Source of the DNA: CAZSDU01 sp963662525
GTDB taxonomy: Bacteria > Bacteroidota > Bacteroidia > Bacteroidales > FEN-979
Assembly: GCA_963662525.1 (NCBI GenBank)
Contig: OY759717.1
Span: forward strand, 1,240,001-1,304,000
Direction of reading: 5' to 3'
DNA: 64,000 nucleotides
Shown here: positions 36,808-44,264 of the stretch, one piece after another
How the letters are laid out: each line of letters starts with the position of its first letter
How positions within the stretch are numbered: the first letter of the stretch is position 1
Notes under the pieces: model-generated
What the model was told of the DNA's origin: nothing
Databases searched by the model: none
What the model saw: only the letters and a program-made list of their open reading frames with translations
Translations under genes and position numbers: made by a program

Positions 36808-37413
36808 TTATTGCCCGTTCAGGTGAAAGGAAACCAAGGTAGTGGTCTCAAAAACCCTGGCAATACCGGTACCGGGCTCATATACAATATGTTTAATAAA
36901 ACCTGTTCCGGGGGCAAAAAATTCTTCACATTCATAATTCTCCCGGTAATGGATCATATGATAGTGATAGCAGATGAAGGTTCCAGAGGCAACTGTCACA
37001 CTTTCATTGAGGCCGACCACAGTGACTAGCGAGCTGTCGGCAGTCATATACTGCGCGTTAAGCGTTGCGGGATAGCGGTAATAAAGCGCAGCTGTCCCTG
37101 GTAAAAGAGGGTTTTCCGCGTACAAGAACCACCATCCTTCCGTTGTGTTTTTACAGATGGTCCGGATGTCGGTATCGTAGGTGAGGATATACCAGGTTTG
37201 CACATCGCACAGTGTATCCCTGATCACCTCATTGACATGGAATGACTGACTTGAATCGCTGCGAACCGATTTGAAAGTCCAGGTATTCCCGACTTTCAGT
37301 GGAAAGATCTCCTTGATGGCAGGAGTTGGAGGATCTGTTTTTTTTGAACATCCGGCCGACAGCATCAATGATAAGATGAATGATAAGAAGCAGATTTGCA
37401 GGGTTATTTTCAT
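36808..37413 (-). CDS. Lipoprotein of unknown function
   Basis: A 201-residue lipoprotein. The signal ITLQICFLSFILSLMLSAGC has a clear lipobox, followed by SKKTDPPTPAIKEIFPLKVGNTWTF-type sequence typical of many Bacteroidota lipoproteins of the GNTW kind. The rest is mainly beta (TWYILTYDTDIRTICKN, YYRYPATLNAQYM, FFAPGTGFIKHIVYEPGTG), consistent with a small secreted beta-sandwich. No family beyond this is recognised. Separated from the upstream MBL gene by a divergent gap and lying upstream of the large envelope protein. Confidence 0.75.
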   Translation of the reverse strand: MKITLQICFLSFILSLMLSAGCSKKTDPPTPAIKEIFPLKVGNTWTFKSVRSDSSQSFHVNEVIRDTLCDVQTWYILTYDTDIRTICKNTTEGWWFLYAENPLLPGTAALYYRYPATLNAQYMTADSSLVTVVGLNESVTVASGTFICYHYHMIHYRENYECEEFFAPGTGFIKHIVYEPGTGIARVFETTTLVSFHLNGQ

Positions 37414-37462
37414 GTTATGACCTCTTGAATGGTTAAGGGTATTCAAAGTTAAGGGTTTTCCC

Positions 37463-37470
37463 TAACTTTG
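37463..37470 (+). promoter_or_regulatory. Promoter -7 box for the MBL-fold gene
   Basis: TAACTTTG fits TAnnTTTG and lies 24 bases before the ATG at 37495. Confidence 0.45.
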
Positions 37471-37494
37471 CCTGTTTTTAATATCGAAATAAAT

Positions 37495-38133
37495 ATGATT
37501 CAGATCGAATGCTTTGTCTTTAATAACTTCCAGGTCAACACTTATCTGTTATATGATGAAACGCAGCAATGCTTACTCGTGGATGCCGCATGTTATGATC
37601 CCCGGGAAAAAAAGGAACTATCTGATTTTATTGGAAATCATCAGTTGACACTTACCCGTTATATCAATACTCATTGCCATATCGATCATGTACTGGGAAG
37701 TCAGTTCATTGCCGAAACCTACAATATCGACCCGGAATACCATCAATCGGGAGAGCCTTTTTTTCTTACTTTGAAAGAAATTGGAATGTCGTTCGGGTAT
37801 CAGATCGACCGTGTTCCAACTGCAAAGGGATACATCAAAGATGGAGATGAAATCAGATTCGGGACTTCTATACTCAAGGTTTTATACACTCCGGGCCATG
37901 CCGAGGGAAGCATCTGCTTATATGCAAAAGAAGATGGTTTTGTAATCACGGGGGATGTGCTCTTTAAAGATACCATCGGCCGAACTGACCTACCTTCCGG
38001 CAATTTTAACCAGCTAATGAATAGCATTAAAATGAAATTGTTTACCTTACCCGACGAAACCCTGGTATACCCGGGTCACGGGCCCGAAACGAGCATTGGG
38101 TATGAGAAGGTCAATAATCCTTTTATCAGGTGA
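37495..38133 (+). CDS. MBL-fold metallohydrolase (glyoxalase II-like)
   Basis: A 212-residue zinc hydrolase of the metallo-beta-lactamase fold. The metal-binding motif THCHIDHVLGS, the later GHAEGSICL, the bridging Asp in ITGDVLFKDTIGRTDL and the final His in YPGHGPETSIG are all present. These are the features of the cytoplasmic glyoxalase II-like subgroup (YcbL/GloB2 type) that hydrolyses thioesters. Exact substrate unknown. I choose the ATG at 37495 (MIQIECFVF), as the upstream nine residues of the longer frame are atypical. The stop lies at the edge of an 8-base tandem repeat that leads into the glycosyltransferase gene. Confidence 0.9.
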   Translation: MIQIECFVFNNFQVNTYLLYDETQQCLLVDAACYDPREKKELSDFIGNHQLTLTRYINTHCHIDHVLGSQFIAETYNIDPEYHQSGEPFFLTLKEIGMSFGYQIDRVPTAKGYIKDGDEIRFGTSILKVLYTPGHAEGSICLYAKEDGFVITGDVLFKDTIGRTDLPSGNFNQLMNSIKMKLFTLPDETLVYPGHGPETSIGYEKVNNPFIR

Positions 38134-38164
38134 CAAAGTAACAAAGTGACAAAGTAACAGAGTG
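38133..38164. repeat. 8-base tandem repeat (unit ACAAAGTR) between MBL gene and glycosyltransferase
   Basis: Four contiguous units (ACAAAGTA, ACAAAGTG, ACAAAGTA, ACAGAGTG). The first overlaps the last base of the MBL stop codon and the last contains the GTG start codon of the family 9 glycosyltransferase (38162-38164). Confidence 0.9.
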
Positions 38165-39196
38165 AAGAAGGTTCTGGTCATACGGTTTAGTTCTATCGGG
38201 GATATTGTGTTGACGAGTCCGATCATTCGCTGCCTTAAACAGCAGGTTCCGGATGCTAAAGTGCATTTTCTTACCAAGCAGCAGTTTCTTCCCGTGATTG
38301 AAGCCAATCCTTACATCGACAGGATCTGGCTTTATGATAAAAATTTCAGGGAACTGATCCCGCAACTGAAATTGGAAGGTTTTGACTTTATCGTTGATCT
38401 GCATAAAAATTACCGTTCTTTTTTTGTAATCCGTAAACTGGGTGTTCCATCAGCTTCCTTTCCAAAGCTGAATTTCCGAAAATGGATGCTCGTGAACTTG
38501 AAAATCAACTTTCTCCCACCTGTTCATGTTGTTGACCGGTATTTCAGGGCAACTGAAAAATTAAAGATAAAAAATGACGGGCGCGGGCTGGATTTTTTCA
38601 TCCCGGTAAATGAGGAAGTGGATCTGATGACCCTACCCGCAACACACAGGGAAGGCTTTATTGCCATCGTTATCGGGGGAAAGCACAACACCAAGATCTT
38701 CCCGGTGGAAAAACTAACTGAGCTTTGTGAGAATTTATCCCTGCCGGTTATTTTGCTGGGCGGAAAGGAAGACCAGCAAAGAGGCGAGCTCATTGCTGCT
38801 TCAGACAGCTCAACCATATTCAATGCTTGCGGAAAATATACCCTGAACCAGTCGGCTTCTGTTCTTCGGCAGGCCACATCGGTATTGACAAATGATACCG
38901 GACTCATGCATGTCGCTGCAGCCTTCCGGAAAAGAATGGTATCCGTATGGGGCAATACCATCCCTGCTTTCGGAATGTATCCTTACCTGTCGGAAGGATC
39001 GGAAGGAAATTCCTGTATCGCGGAAGTGAAAGGTCTTCCCTGTCGCCCCTGCAGCAAACTGGGTTATCAGACCTGTCCGAAAAAGCACTTCAGGTGTATG
39101 ATGGAAATTGAAATAAAGCCGGTGGTGGAGTTTTTGATGCAGGCTGCGGGATTGAGGACAATGGACAGAGAACAATGGACCAATCGTAAATCGTAA
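38162..39196 (+). CDS. Family 9 glycosyltransferase (heptosyltransferase-like)
   Basis: A 344-residue enzyme that would transfer a sugar (classically ADP-heptose) to lipopolysaccharide core. The N-terminus KKVLVIRFSSIGDIVLTSPI is diagnostic for GT9, as is the acceptor/donor loop FPVEKLTELCENL, the LLGGKEDQ strand and the nucleotide-sugar site TNDTGLMHVAAAFRKRMV. The C-terminal cysteines (CRPCSKLGYQTCPKKHFRC) are common in the family. The true sugar donor is not certain. The start is a GTG inside a tandem repeat and the last residues (RTMDREQWTNRKS) are encoded by a 7-base repeat. Confidence 0.88.
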   Translation: MKKVLVIRFSSIGDIVLTSPIIRCLKQQVPDAKVHFLTKQQFLPVIEANPYIDRIWLYDKNFRELIPQLKLEGFDFIVDLHKNYRSFFVIRKLGVPSASFPKLNFRKWMLVNLKINFLPPVHVVDRYFRATEKLKIKNDGRGLDFFIPVNEEVDLMTLPATHREGFIAIVIGGKHNTKIFPVEKLTELCENLSLPVILLGGKEDQQRGELIAASDSSTIFNACGKYTLNQSASVLRQATSVLTNDTGLMHVAAAFRKRMVSVWGNTIPAFGMYPYLSEGSEGNSCIAEVKGLPCRPCSKLGYQTCPKKHFRCMMEIEIKPVVEFLMQAAGLRTMDREQWTNRKS

Positions 39197-39197
39197 A
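39156..39197. repeat. 7-base tandem repeats overlapping the end of the glycosyltransferase
   Basis: Six contiguous 7-base units in two related blocks: GGACAAT, GGACAGA, GAACAAT, GGACCAA, then TCGTAAA twice. They encode the last 13 residues of the glycosyltransferase, include its TAA stop, and end 5 bases before the tatD-family start. Confidence 0.85.
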
Positions 39198-39201
39198 TTC
39201 C

Positions 39202-39975
39202 GTGAACTTCACCGACACCCATACCCATCTTTACGCGGAAGAATTTGATGCCGACCGGGCAGAAATGATTGCCAGGGCAGGACAGAAGGGTTTGACCAGG
39301 CTTCTGCTTCCGGCTATCGATTCTCTGTATCATAATAAAATGATGGATGTCATGGCTGCTTTCCCGGGTCTTTGTCATGCCATGATGGGACTGCATCCTA
39401 CTTCGGTAAAAGCGGATTTCAGGAAAGAACTGGACATAGTAGAAAAACATCTTTCGGATCCTGATCATCACTATTGTGCCATCGGTGAAATGGGACTCGA
39501 TTATTACTGGGACAGAACCTTTGAAAAGGAGCAGGTGAAGGCTTTTGAATATCAGCTAGATCTGGCTTTGCATTATCATCTCCCCCTGGTCATTCATACC
39601 CGGAATTCCATGAAAGAAGCCCTGGAGATCATCGGGAAAAGAAATAATCCGGAACTCCGGGGTGTCTTTCATTGCTTCAGCGGAGATACGGAACAAGCAC
39701 AAAGGGCTGTCAAATATGGTTTCATGATCGGTATTGGAGGAGTAGTGACCTATAAAAATTCAGGTTTGCAAAAGGTGGTGGCTGAAACTCCGCTCGAAAA
39801 TATACTGCTTGAAACCGACGCTCCCTGGCTTCCCCCTGTTCCCCACCGGGGTCAGCGAAATGAATCCTCCTATATTCCGCTGATCGCAATGAAAATTGCA
39901 GAAATCAAACAGCTCACCCTGGAAGAAGTTGCTGCCATTACCACGAAAAATGCATTATCTTTATTCCGTGTTTGA
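39202..39975 (+). CDS. TatD-family metal-dependent hydrolase (putative DNase)
   Basis: A 257-residue amidohydrolase-fold enzyme of the TatD family, several members of which have metal-dependent nuclease activity. The metal ligands appear as THTHLYAEEFD (N-terminal HxH), GEMGLDYYW (Glu), VIHTRNS (His), FHCFSGD (His) and the final LLETDAPWL (Asp). All key features are intact. The start is a GTG at 39202, five bases after the glycosyltransferase stop, and the gene is bounded on both sides by 7-base tandem repeats. Cellular role (DNA repair or turnover) is inference. Confidence 0.92.
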   Translation: MNFTDTHTHLYAEEFDADRAEMIARAGQKGLTRLLLPAIDSLYHNKMMDVMAAFPGLCHAMMGLHPTSVKADFRKELDIVEKHLSDPDHHYCAIGEMGLDYYWDRTFEKEQVKAFEYQLDLALHYHLPLVIHTRNSMKEALEIIGKRNNPELRGVFHCFSGDTEQAQRAVKYGFMIGIGGVVTYKNSGLQKVVAETPLENILLETDAPWLPPVPHRGQRNESSYIPLIAMKIAEIKQLTLEEVAAITTKNALSLFRV

Positions 39976-39996
39976 GGCGATAGGCGATAGGCGATG
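39976..39996. repeat. 7-base tandem repeat (unit GGCGATA) after the TatD-family gene
   Basis: Three contiguous copies (the last ends GGCGATG) starting at the base after the stop codon of the TatD-family gene. Confidence 0.88.
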
Positions 39997-40030
39997 TATT
40001 TTCTGATAGTATTCATTTTAATAAAAAAAC

Positions 40031-41059
40031 ATGATTAATCAAACGTCTATTCTCGTAATTTACACCGGAGGTACCATAGGGATGGTTCAGGATCCCAGGA
40101 CAGGAAGCCTGAAGCCACTGACTTTCGATAACCTTTACCGTTATCTTCCAGTCCTTGAAAATTTCAACTGCAGGATTGAATTTTATACCTTCGAGCCCTT
40201 GCTTGACTCCTCGAACATGAATCCTTCGTTCTGGACGGAGCTGGCGGATGTCATCGGGAAAAATTATGAGAACCACGATGGATTTGTTGTTCTTCATGGC
40301 TCGGATACCATGGCCTATACGGCTTCAGCCCTGAGTTTCATGCTCGAAAACCTGAATAAACCAGTGATTTTTACCGGCTCGCAGCTACCCATCGGGATGG
40401 TCAGAACCGATGGCAGGGAGAACTTCATTAATTCCATTGAAATCGCTTGTGCCAAGGAAGTAGATACGCCTATCGTGCCGGAAGTCGCCCTTTGTTTTGA
40501 AAACAAACTTTACCGCGGCAACCGCACAAGTAAACTGAATGCCGAGCATTTCGGGGCCTTCATGTCGGGGAATTATCCCCTCCTGGCCGAAGTAGGCGTA
40601 CATATCAAATACCATCAGAACCTGATCCTGAAGCCAAATTTCAAGAAACTGAAAGTTCATCCGGACCTCGATGATAACATCGCCATCCTGAAACTGTTCC
40701 CGGGTATCAGCCGGCATGCGGTGGAAGCCATTTTAAACACCCGTGGTCTGAAAGGTGTCATCCTGGAAACCTTTGGTTCAGGAAATGCCCCGACAGCTCC
40801 CTGGTTCCTCAGCCAGTTGGAGACAGCCGTGAAAAGAGGAATCATTGTCTTTAATGTAACCCAGTGCAAGGGCGGTACCGTGGAGATGGGAAAATACGAA
40901 ACCAGCGCTGAACTGGGCGGACTGGGAGTGATCGGAGGCTATGATATCACCACAGAATCGGCGGTGACAAAAATGATGCACCTGCTCGGATGCGGTTATT
41001 CTGTTGATTCCACCCGTCAATTGCTGCAAACTTCGCTTCGGGGTGAAATGACCGTTTGA
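40031..41059 (+). CDS. ansA: Type I L-asparaginase
   Basis: Hydrolyses L-asparagine to aspartate and ammonia in the cytoplasm. The 342 residues contain the first catalytic Thr motif (VIYTGGTIGMV) and the second motif (VLHGSDTMAYTASAL, with the Thr-Asp pair), then TGSQLPIGMVRTDGREN and the C-terminal domain motif GLKGVILETFGSGNAPT. No signal peptide is present, as expected for a type I enzyme. The start is an ATG. Its stop codon overlaps the -33 TTTG of the tRNA-Ser promoter. Confidence 0.93.
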   Translation: MINQTSILVIYTGGTIGMVQDPRTGSLKPLTFDNLYRYLPVLENFNCRIEFYTFEPLLDSSNMNPSFWTELADVIGKNYENHDGFVVLHGSDTMAYTASALSFMLENLNKPVIFTGSQLPIGMVRTDGRENFINSIEIACAKEVDTPIVPEVALCFENKLYRGNRTSKLNAEHFGAFMSGNYPLLAEVGVHIKYHQNLILKPNFKKLKVHPDLDDNIAILKLFPGISRHAVEAILNTRGLKGVILETFGSGNAPTAPWFLSQLETAVKRGIIVFNVTQCKGGTVEMGKYETSAELGGLGVIGGYDITTESAVTKMMHLLGCGYSVDSTRQLLQTSLRGEMTV

Positions 41060-41084
41060 TTCAGGAAAAATTTTTCTATCTTTG
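41055..41084 (+). promoter_or_regulatory. Full Bacteroidota promoter for tRNA-Ser
   Basis: TTTG (41055-41058), an 18-base spacer, then TATCTTTG (41077-41084) match the TTTG-N19-TAnnTTTG consensus of the Bacteroidota primary sigma factor. The tRNA 5' end at 41093 lies eight bases beyond. The upstream TTTG overlaps the ansA stop codon. Confidence 0.8.
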
Positions 41085-41092
41085 CAGCCTCA

Positions 41093-41180
41093 GGAGAGGT
41101 GTCCGAGTGGTCGAAGGAGCACGCCTGGAAAGTGTGTGTACGCCAAAAGTGTACCCTGGGTTCGAATCCCAGTCTCTCCG
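41093..41180 (+). tRNA. tRNA-Ser (anticodon GGA)
   Basis: An 88-base class II tRNA with a long variable arm. The acceptor GGAGAGG pairs with the 3' end UCUCUCC; the anticodon stem CACGC/GUGUG encloses the loop CUGGAAA with anticodon GGA, and the T arm is CUGGGUUCGAAUCCCAG. The 3' CCA is not encoded (discriminator G followed by CAA). Confidence 0.95.
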
Positions 41181-41195
41181 CAAAAACAAAAACAG

Positions 41196-41228
41196 AGGTG
41201 TTAGGACTTTTCTAACACCTTCTTTTTT
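41196..41228. terminator. Intrinsic terminator after tRNA-Ser
   Basis: A perfect 9-base-pair stem (AGGTGTTAG with CTAACACCT, loop of seven) followed by TCTTTTTT. A-rich sequence on the left could let it work for the convergent FISUMP gene too. Confidence 0.85.
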
Positions 41229-41976
41229 AATTATCTTTTATGCATCTGATCGAGAAACCGTAGGTTTTCCGGTTATCCAGGCGGCTGATCCCTTCATAAT
41301 CGTATTGCAGAAAGCGACAGAATGCAGCATTGGCAGAATAGGCTGTCGAGGTCCAGTAGAAGCAATAGGTATCCAGAATCTGGAACTCCCCTTTGATGCT
41401 CCGGTACCCTCCGGGCAGGGCGGTAAATCCGCTTTCGTTGGTAGCGCCTACGTTGGGATACATCCAGCGGCCGATACCAGCTTCTTTGAGCTTGCCTCCG
41501 GCTACCCCTTCTCCACCTAAGTAACTACTTAAAACGAACCATTCGTCATCCGTGGGCACATGCCAGCCCGGCGGACAGATATTCCGCTTATCCTCTACCG
41601 CAAACCAGTTGTACAAGCATCCATAGACCCTGGAGTTGGTGGTATCGTTGTTATAATTGCAGTAGGCACCGCTTGAAAGTTTCCGCCAGGCATCCCCTTG
41701 CACTTCAGGGATTGGATCTCCATTGCGGTAATGCGTGACTTTCAGGTTTTCCACCAACCAGGTCTGCCGGCCAATCGTAACGGAATGGTAAATATTGCCG
41801 TCAAAATCCTTGATCTGAACAGAGGGCAGAAGGTTCTGAATCTTTGAAGGGACCGTCCTCCGTTCTTCTCCTGCCCTGTTACAACTTTGTATGATAATGA
41901 TCAGAAAGAACAGCAGGACAAGATAAAGTCCGAGTTCAATCCTTACCGGGGGGTTGTTTGTCTGGCTTGCCATCAT
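41227..41976 (-). CDS. FISUMP-domain lipoprotein
   Basis: A 249-residue lipoprotein of the Fibrobacter succinogenes major paralogous domain family, widespread in Bacteroidota. The signal (GLYLVLLFFLIIIIQSC) has a lipobox Cys. The domain is recognised by IKDFDGNIYHSVTIGRQTWL, VENLKVTHYRNGDPIP, YCNYNNDTTNSRVYGCLYNW, CPPGWHVPTDDEW, FTALPGGYRS and YWTSTAYSANAAFCRFLQYD. The molecular role is not known; surface location is likely. The start overlaps the end of the upstream VOC-like gene by 41 bases, and no later good start exists. Confidence 0.88.
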   Translation of the reverse strand: MMASQTNNPPVRIELGLYLVLLFFLIIIIQSCNRAGEERRTVPSKIQNLLPSVQIKDFDGNIYHSVTIGRQTWLVENLKVTHYRNGDPIPEVQGDAWRKLSSGAYCNYNNDTTNSRVYGCLYNWFAVEDKRNICPPGWHVPTDDEWFVLSSYLGGEGVAGGKLKEAGIGRWMYPNVGATNESGFTALPGGYRSIKGEFQILDTYCFYWTSTAYSANAAFCRFLQYDYEGISRLDNRKTYGFSIRCIKDN

Positions 41977-42307
41977 CTTTAATAATTTGTATAAACTCTA
42001 TCGGTGCACCGTTTTCTTCAATAAAGGCAACTATATTTCCTTCCGAAGGACTATTGGGTTCTATAATGACTTTTTTTCCTTTGATTGCCTCATAGATATC
42101 TTCCACCTCAAAAGCAACATGGGGCAGCGTTTTTACGATTTCCGGCAAAGGACAATCCTTCTCATACCGCATCCACTCTATACCGAATTCACTTTCTTCA
42201 TACCCACAATGATATATTTTATACTCTTTTAGATAGACCTCTCCCACAACCGGCTTGTCCGTAGGGATGCCAAGGTGATGGTATTTTAATTTTTTTTTCC
42301 GGATCAT
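41936..42307 (-). CDS. VOC-superfamily (glyoxalase/dioxygenase-like) protein
   Basis: A 123-residue protein of the vicinal-oxygen-chelate type. It begins YHHLGIPTDKPV with the first ligand-like His, has LPHVAFEVEDIYEAIKGKKV in the centre and ends IVAFIEENGAPIEFIQI with the typical final Glu. This could coordinate a metal. The reaction is unknown. The gene overlaps the downstream FISUMP lipoprotein gene by 41 bases on the same strand and follows a divergent gap after the AsmA/GT51 gene. Confidence 0.78.
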   Translation of the reverse strand: MIRKKKLKYHHLGIPTDKPVVGEVYLKEYKIYHCGYEESEFGIEWMRYEKDCPLPEIVKTLPHVAFEVEDIYEAIKGKKVIIEPNSPSEGNIVAFIEENGAPIEFIQIIKDDGKPDKQPPGKD

Positions 42308-42333
42308 TATCCTTGCATTTTATTTCAAACTTA

Positions 42334-44262
42334 CTAAAAAATTTGAATATCAATACTGTCGGACGGAATACTATCGGGTTTCTTCAACATCAGCTTTGCC
42401 GGACCCCTGAGTTCCACACCAGGAATTAGCTTTTCGGCGTCGCCGGCGGTAATCCAGCCTTTGTTAAGCATCTTTCCCGACATCAGCTTATAAAATGCTG
42501 CATTGGATTCCCTCAGGTGGCCGTTTTCATCAAAGGAGTATTTGAACCACTTTGGCCGGGGAATGATAGAAGCCAGGAAAATGGATTCGCCCAGGGTGAG
42601 CCTGGAGGCATCCTTGCTGAAATAAAAACGGGCAGCTTCATTGGCGCCATAGATCCCAGGTCCCCATTCAATAATGTTCAGGTATACTTCCATCATTCTT
42701 TCCTTGGAACTCAGTCTCTGGTTCTCGATCAGCCATACGATCAAGGCTTCTTCCAGCTTCCGGGCGATGGTCTTATTCCGGCTGAGAAATACATTTTTTA
42801 CGAGCTGCATGCTGATGGTGCTACCGCCCCGTGCAAAACGCTTTTCCTTGATATTCGTGATCATGGATTCCCGGAAGGCATCGGGCAGAAAGCCCCTGTG
42901 CTGGTAAAATCCTCCGTCTTCTGATGTCAGCACGGAAACCTGCAGATATTTCGAAATATGGCCGAGTGAACGGAAATTCGGATTTTCGGGACCGACCATA
43001 AACGTGCGTACCGGGATATCCCTGTCGTAGGCCGTATAAAGAAAAGATCCGTTGATCCTTGTCAGGTCTGCATTCCCATAGGAAATCACACTGAACTGAT
43101 GCCGGTCGAGGGAGGTTTCAAAACGCAGGGAGTCGGGCATGGCCAGATCCACGAAAAAATCAAGGTACCAGGAGAGGTTACCCCTGACCTTTATTCCTTC
43201 AAGGGTGGTGAACAGCCCATGGGGGAAGGAGGAGAAAAGATCCTGAGCCTGAAATTCAGGTTTGTGAATGTTTAGCGTGATCTGTTTTGAGGGATGCGGG
43301 CGGTAACGGGCATAAGGATGAAATGAAATCCGGTTGAAAGTCACCAGAGAGGCGCTGTCCAGTTCAGCATAATCCCTGCCTACATTGATCACATAATCCA
43401 TCCCAAGCTTTTCCAGGGTCACTGTGTCCAGGCCAATTCTCCGGTGATATGCGGAAAGACCAATCACAGCGGCGAAACCGGAAATCCGTGTTTGACCGTC
43501 ATCGGCTACCTGCCCGGCAAGACTGAATGCCAGGGTATCAAAACTGAGGGCAGCATTCCATTGATCCCGTATGAAAGGGATGGAAATTTTTTCCCGGCCT
43601 TCAGGATATAGCCTGAACTCAGCCCTGTTGTTGCGATTGTCGATCCGGCCTGCCAAAGCCCAGAAAGCCACTGAGTCCTCCTCAACCTCAATGGTCGTCC
43701 TGAAAAAATGATCCCTGATCACGAGCTCTTTAACACTGAAACTTAGTTTATGCCCGTTGGTCAGGCTGGAAAGACAGAAATTCCTGAGATTCAGGGAAAG
43801 CGGGATCTTATCGAATAAGAAAGTCATCAGCCGGTCGGCAGTTCCGGAATAATCGGCAGGAAGGCTCAGGGTGTCTTCTGACTTTTTCCTGCCCTCTATC
43901 AAAAATCTGTAATTGGTCAGGCTATCGCTCCGAATCAGGGAAAGTCGGGCATTTATCAGTTCAACGTCATGCAGAGAAATACGGCCGGCAAGCAGTTTCA
44001 GTATTCCGACGGAGGCATAGGCCGTATCGATCTTAACCAGCGTATCACCCTGTTCCGGTTTCAGGCTGATCCCGGTGGCACGGATGGCCGCCAGTCCTTC
44101 GAACCGGACATTGTCCACCTTCAGAATGACCTTTTGTGAAAGGTTAAATGAATGGATCTTCCGCTCCAGGAAATATTGCAGGGCCACATTCCGGAAAACA
44201 AGGCTCAGCAAGATGAGCGACAGGATTCCTGCCAGAAAATAAAAAATCGTTTTCCGTACCAT
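42334..44262 (-). CDS. AsmA-like region fused to a peptidoglycan glycosyltransferase (GT51)
   Basis: A 642-residue inner-membrane protein. One transmembrane helix (FYFLAGILSLILLSLVF) is followed by about 400 residues of AsmA/DUF748-like strand-rich sequence (VRFEGLAAIRATGISLKP, ISLHDVELINARLSLI, LYLDFFVDLAMPDS-type), which in other proteins faces the periplasm and contacts lipid. The GT51 domain runs from about residue 440 to 600 and carries the catalytic Glu of SEDGGFYQHRG, the GGSTISMQLVKNVF motif, ARKLEEALIVWLIE and YLNIIEWGPGIYGANEAA. The enzyme would polymerise lipid II glycan strands. The barrel gene lies only two bases upstream. The AsmA identity rests on pattern and position. Confidence 0.8.
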   Translation of the reverse strand: MVRKTIFYFLAGILSLILLSLVFRNVALQYFLERKIHSFNLSQKVILKVDNVRFEGLAAIRATGISLKPEQGDTLVKIDTAYASVGILKLLAGRISLHDVELINARLSLIRSDSLTNYRFLIEGRKKSEDTLSLPADYSGTADRLMTFLFDKIPLSLNLRNFCLSSLTNGHKLSFSVKELVIRDHFFRTTIEVEEDSVAFWALAGRIDNRNNRAEFRLYPEGREKISIPFIRDQWNAALSFDTLAFSLAGQVADDGQTRISGFAAVIGLSAYHRRIGLDTVTLEKLGMDYVINVGRDYAELDSASLVTFNRISFHPYARYRPHPSKQITLNIHKPEFQAQDLFSSFPHGLFTTLEGIKVRGNLSWYLDFFVDLAMPDSLRFETSLDRHQFSVISYGNADLTRINGSFLYTAYDRDIPVRTFMVGPENPNFRSLGHISKYLQVSVLTSEDGGFYQHRGFLPDAFRESMITNIKEKRFARGGSTISMQLVKNVFLSRNKTIARKLEEALIVWLIENQRLSSKERMMEVYLNIIEWGPGIYGANEAARFYFSKDASRLTLGESIFLASIIPRPKWFKYSFDENGHLRESNAAFYKLMSGKMLNKGWITAGDAEKLIPGVELRGPAKLMLKKPDSIPSDSIDIQIF

Positions 44263-44264
44263 GA

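Noticed and set aside
41093..41180. tRNA-Ser as a pseudogene because CCA is missing
   Set aside because: Stems and loops are intact with a good promoter and terminator; CCA is often added after transcription in such genomes.
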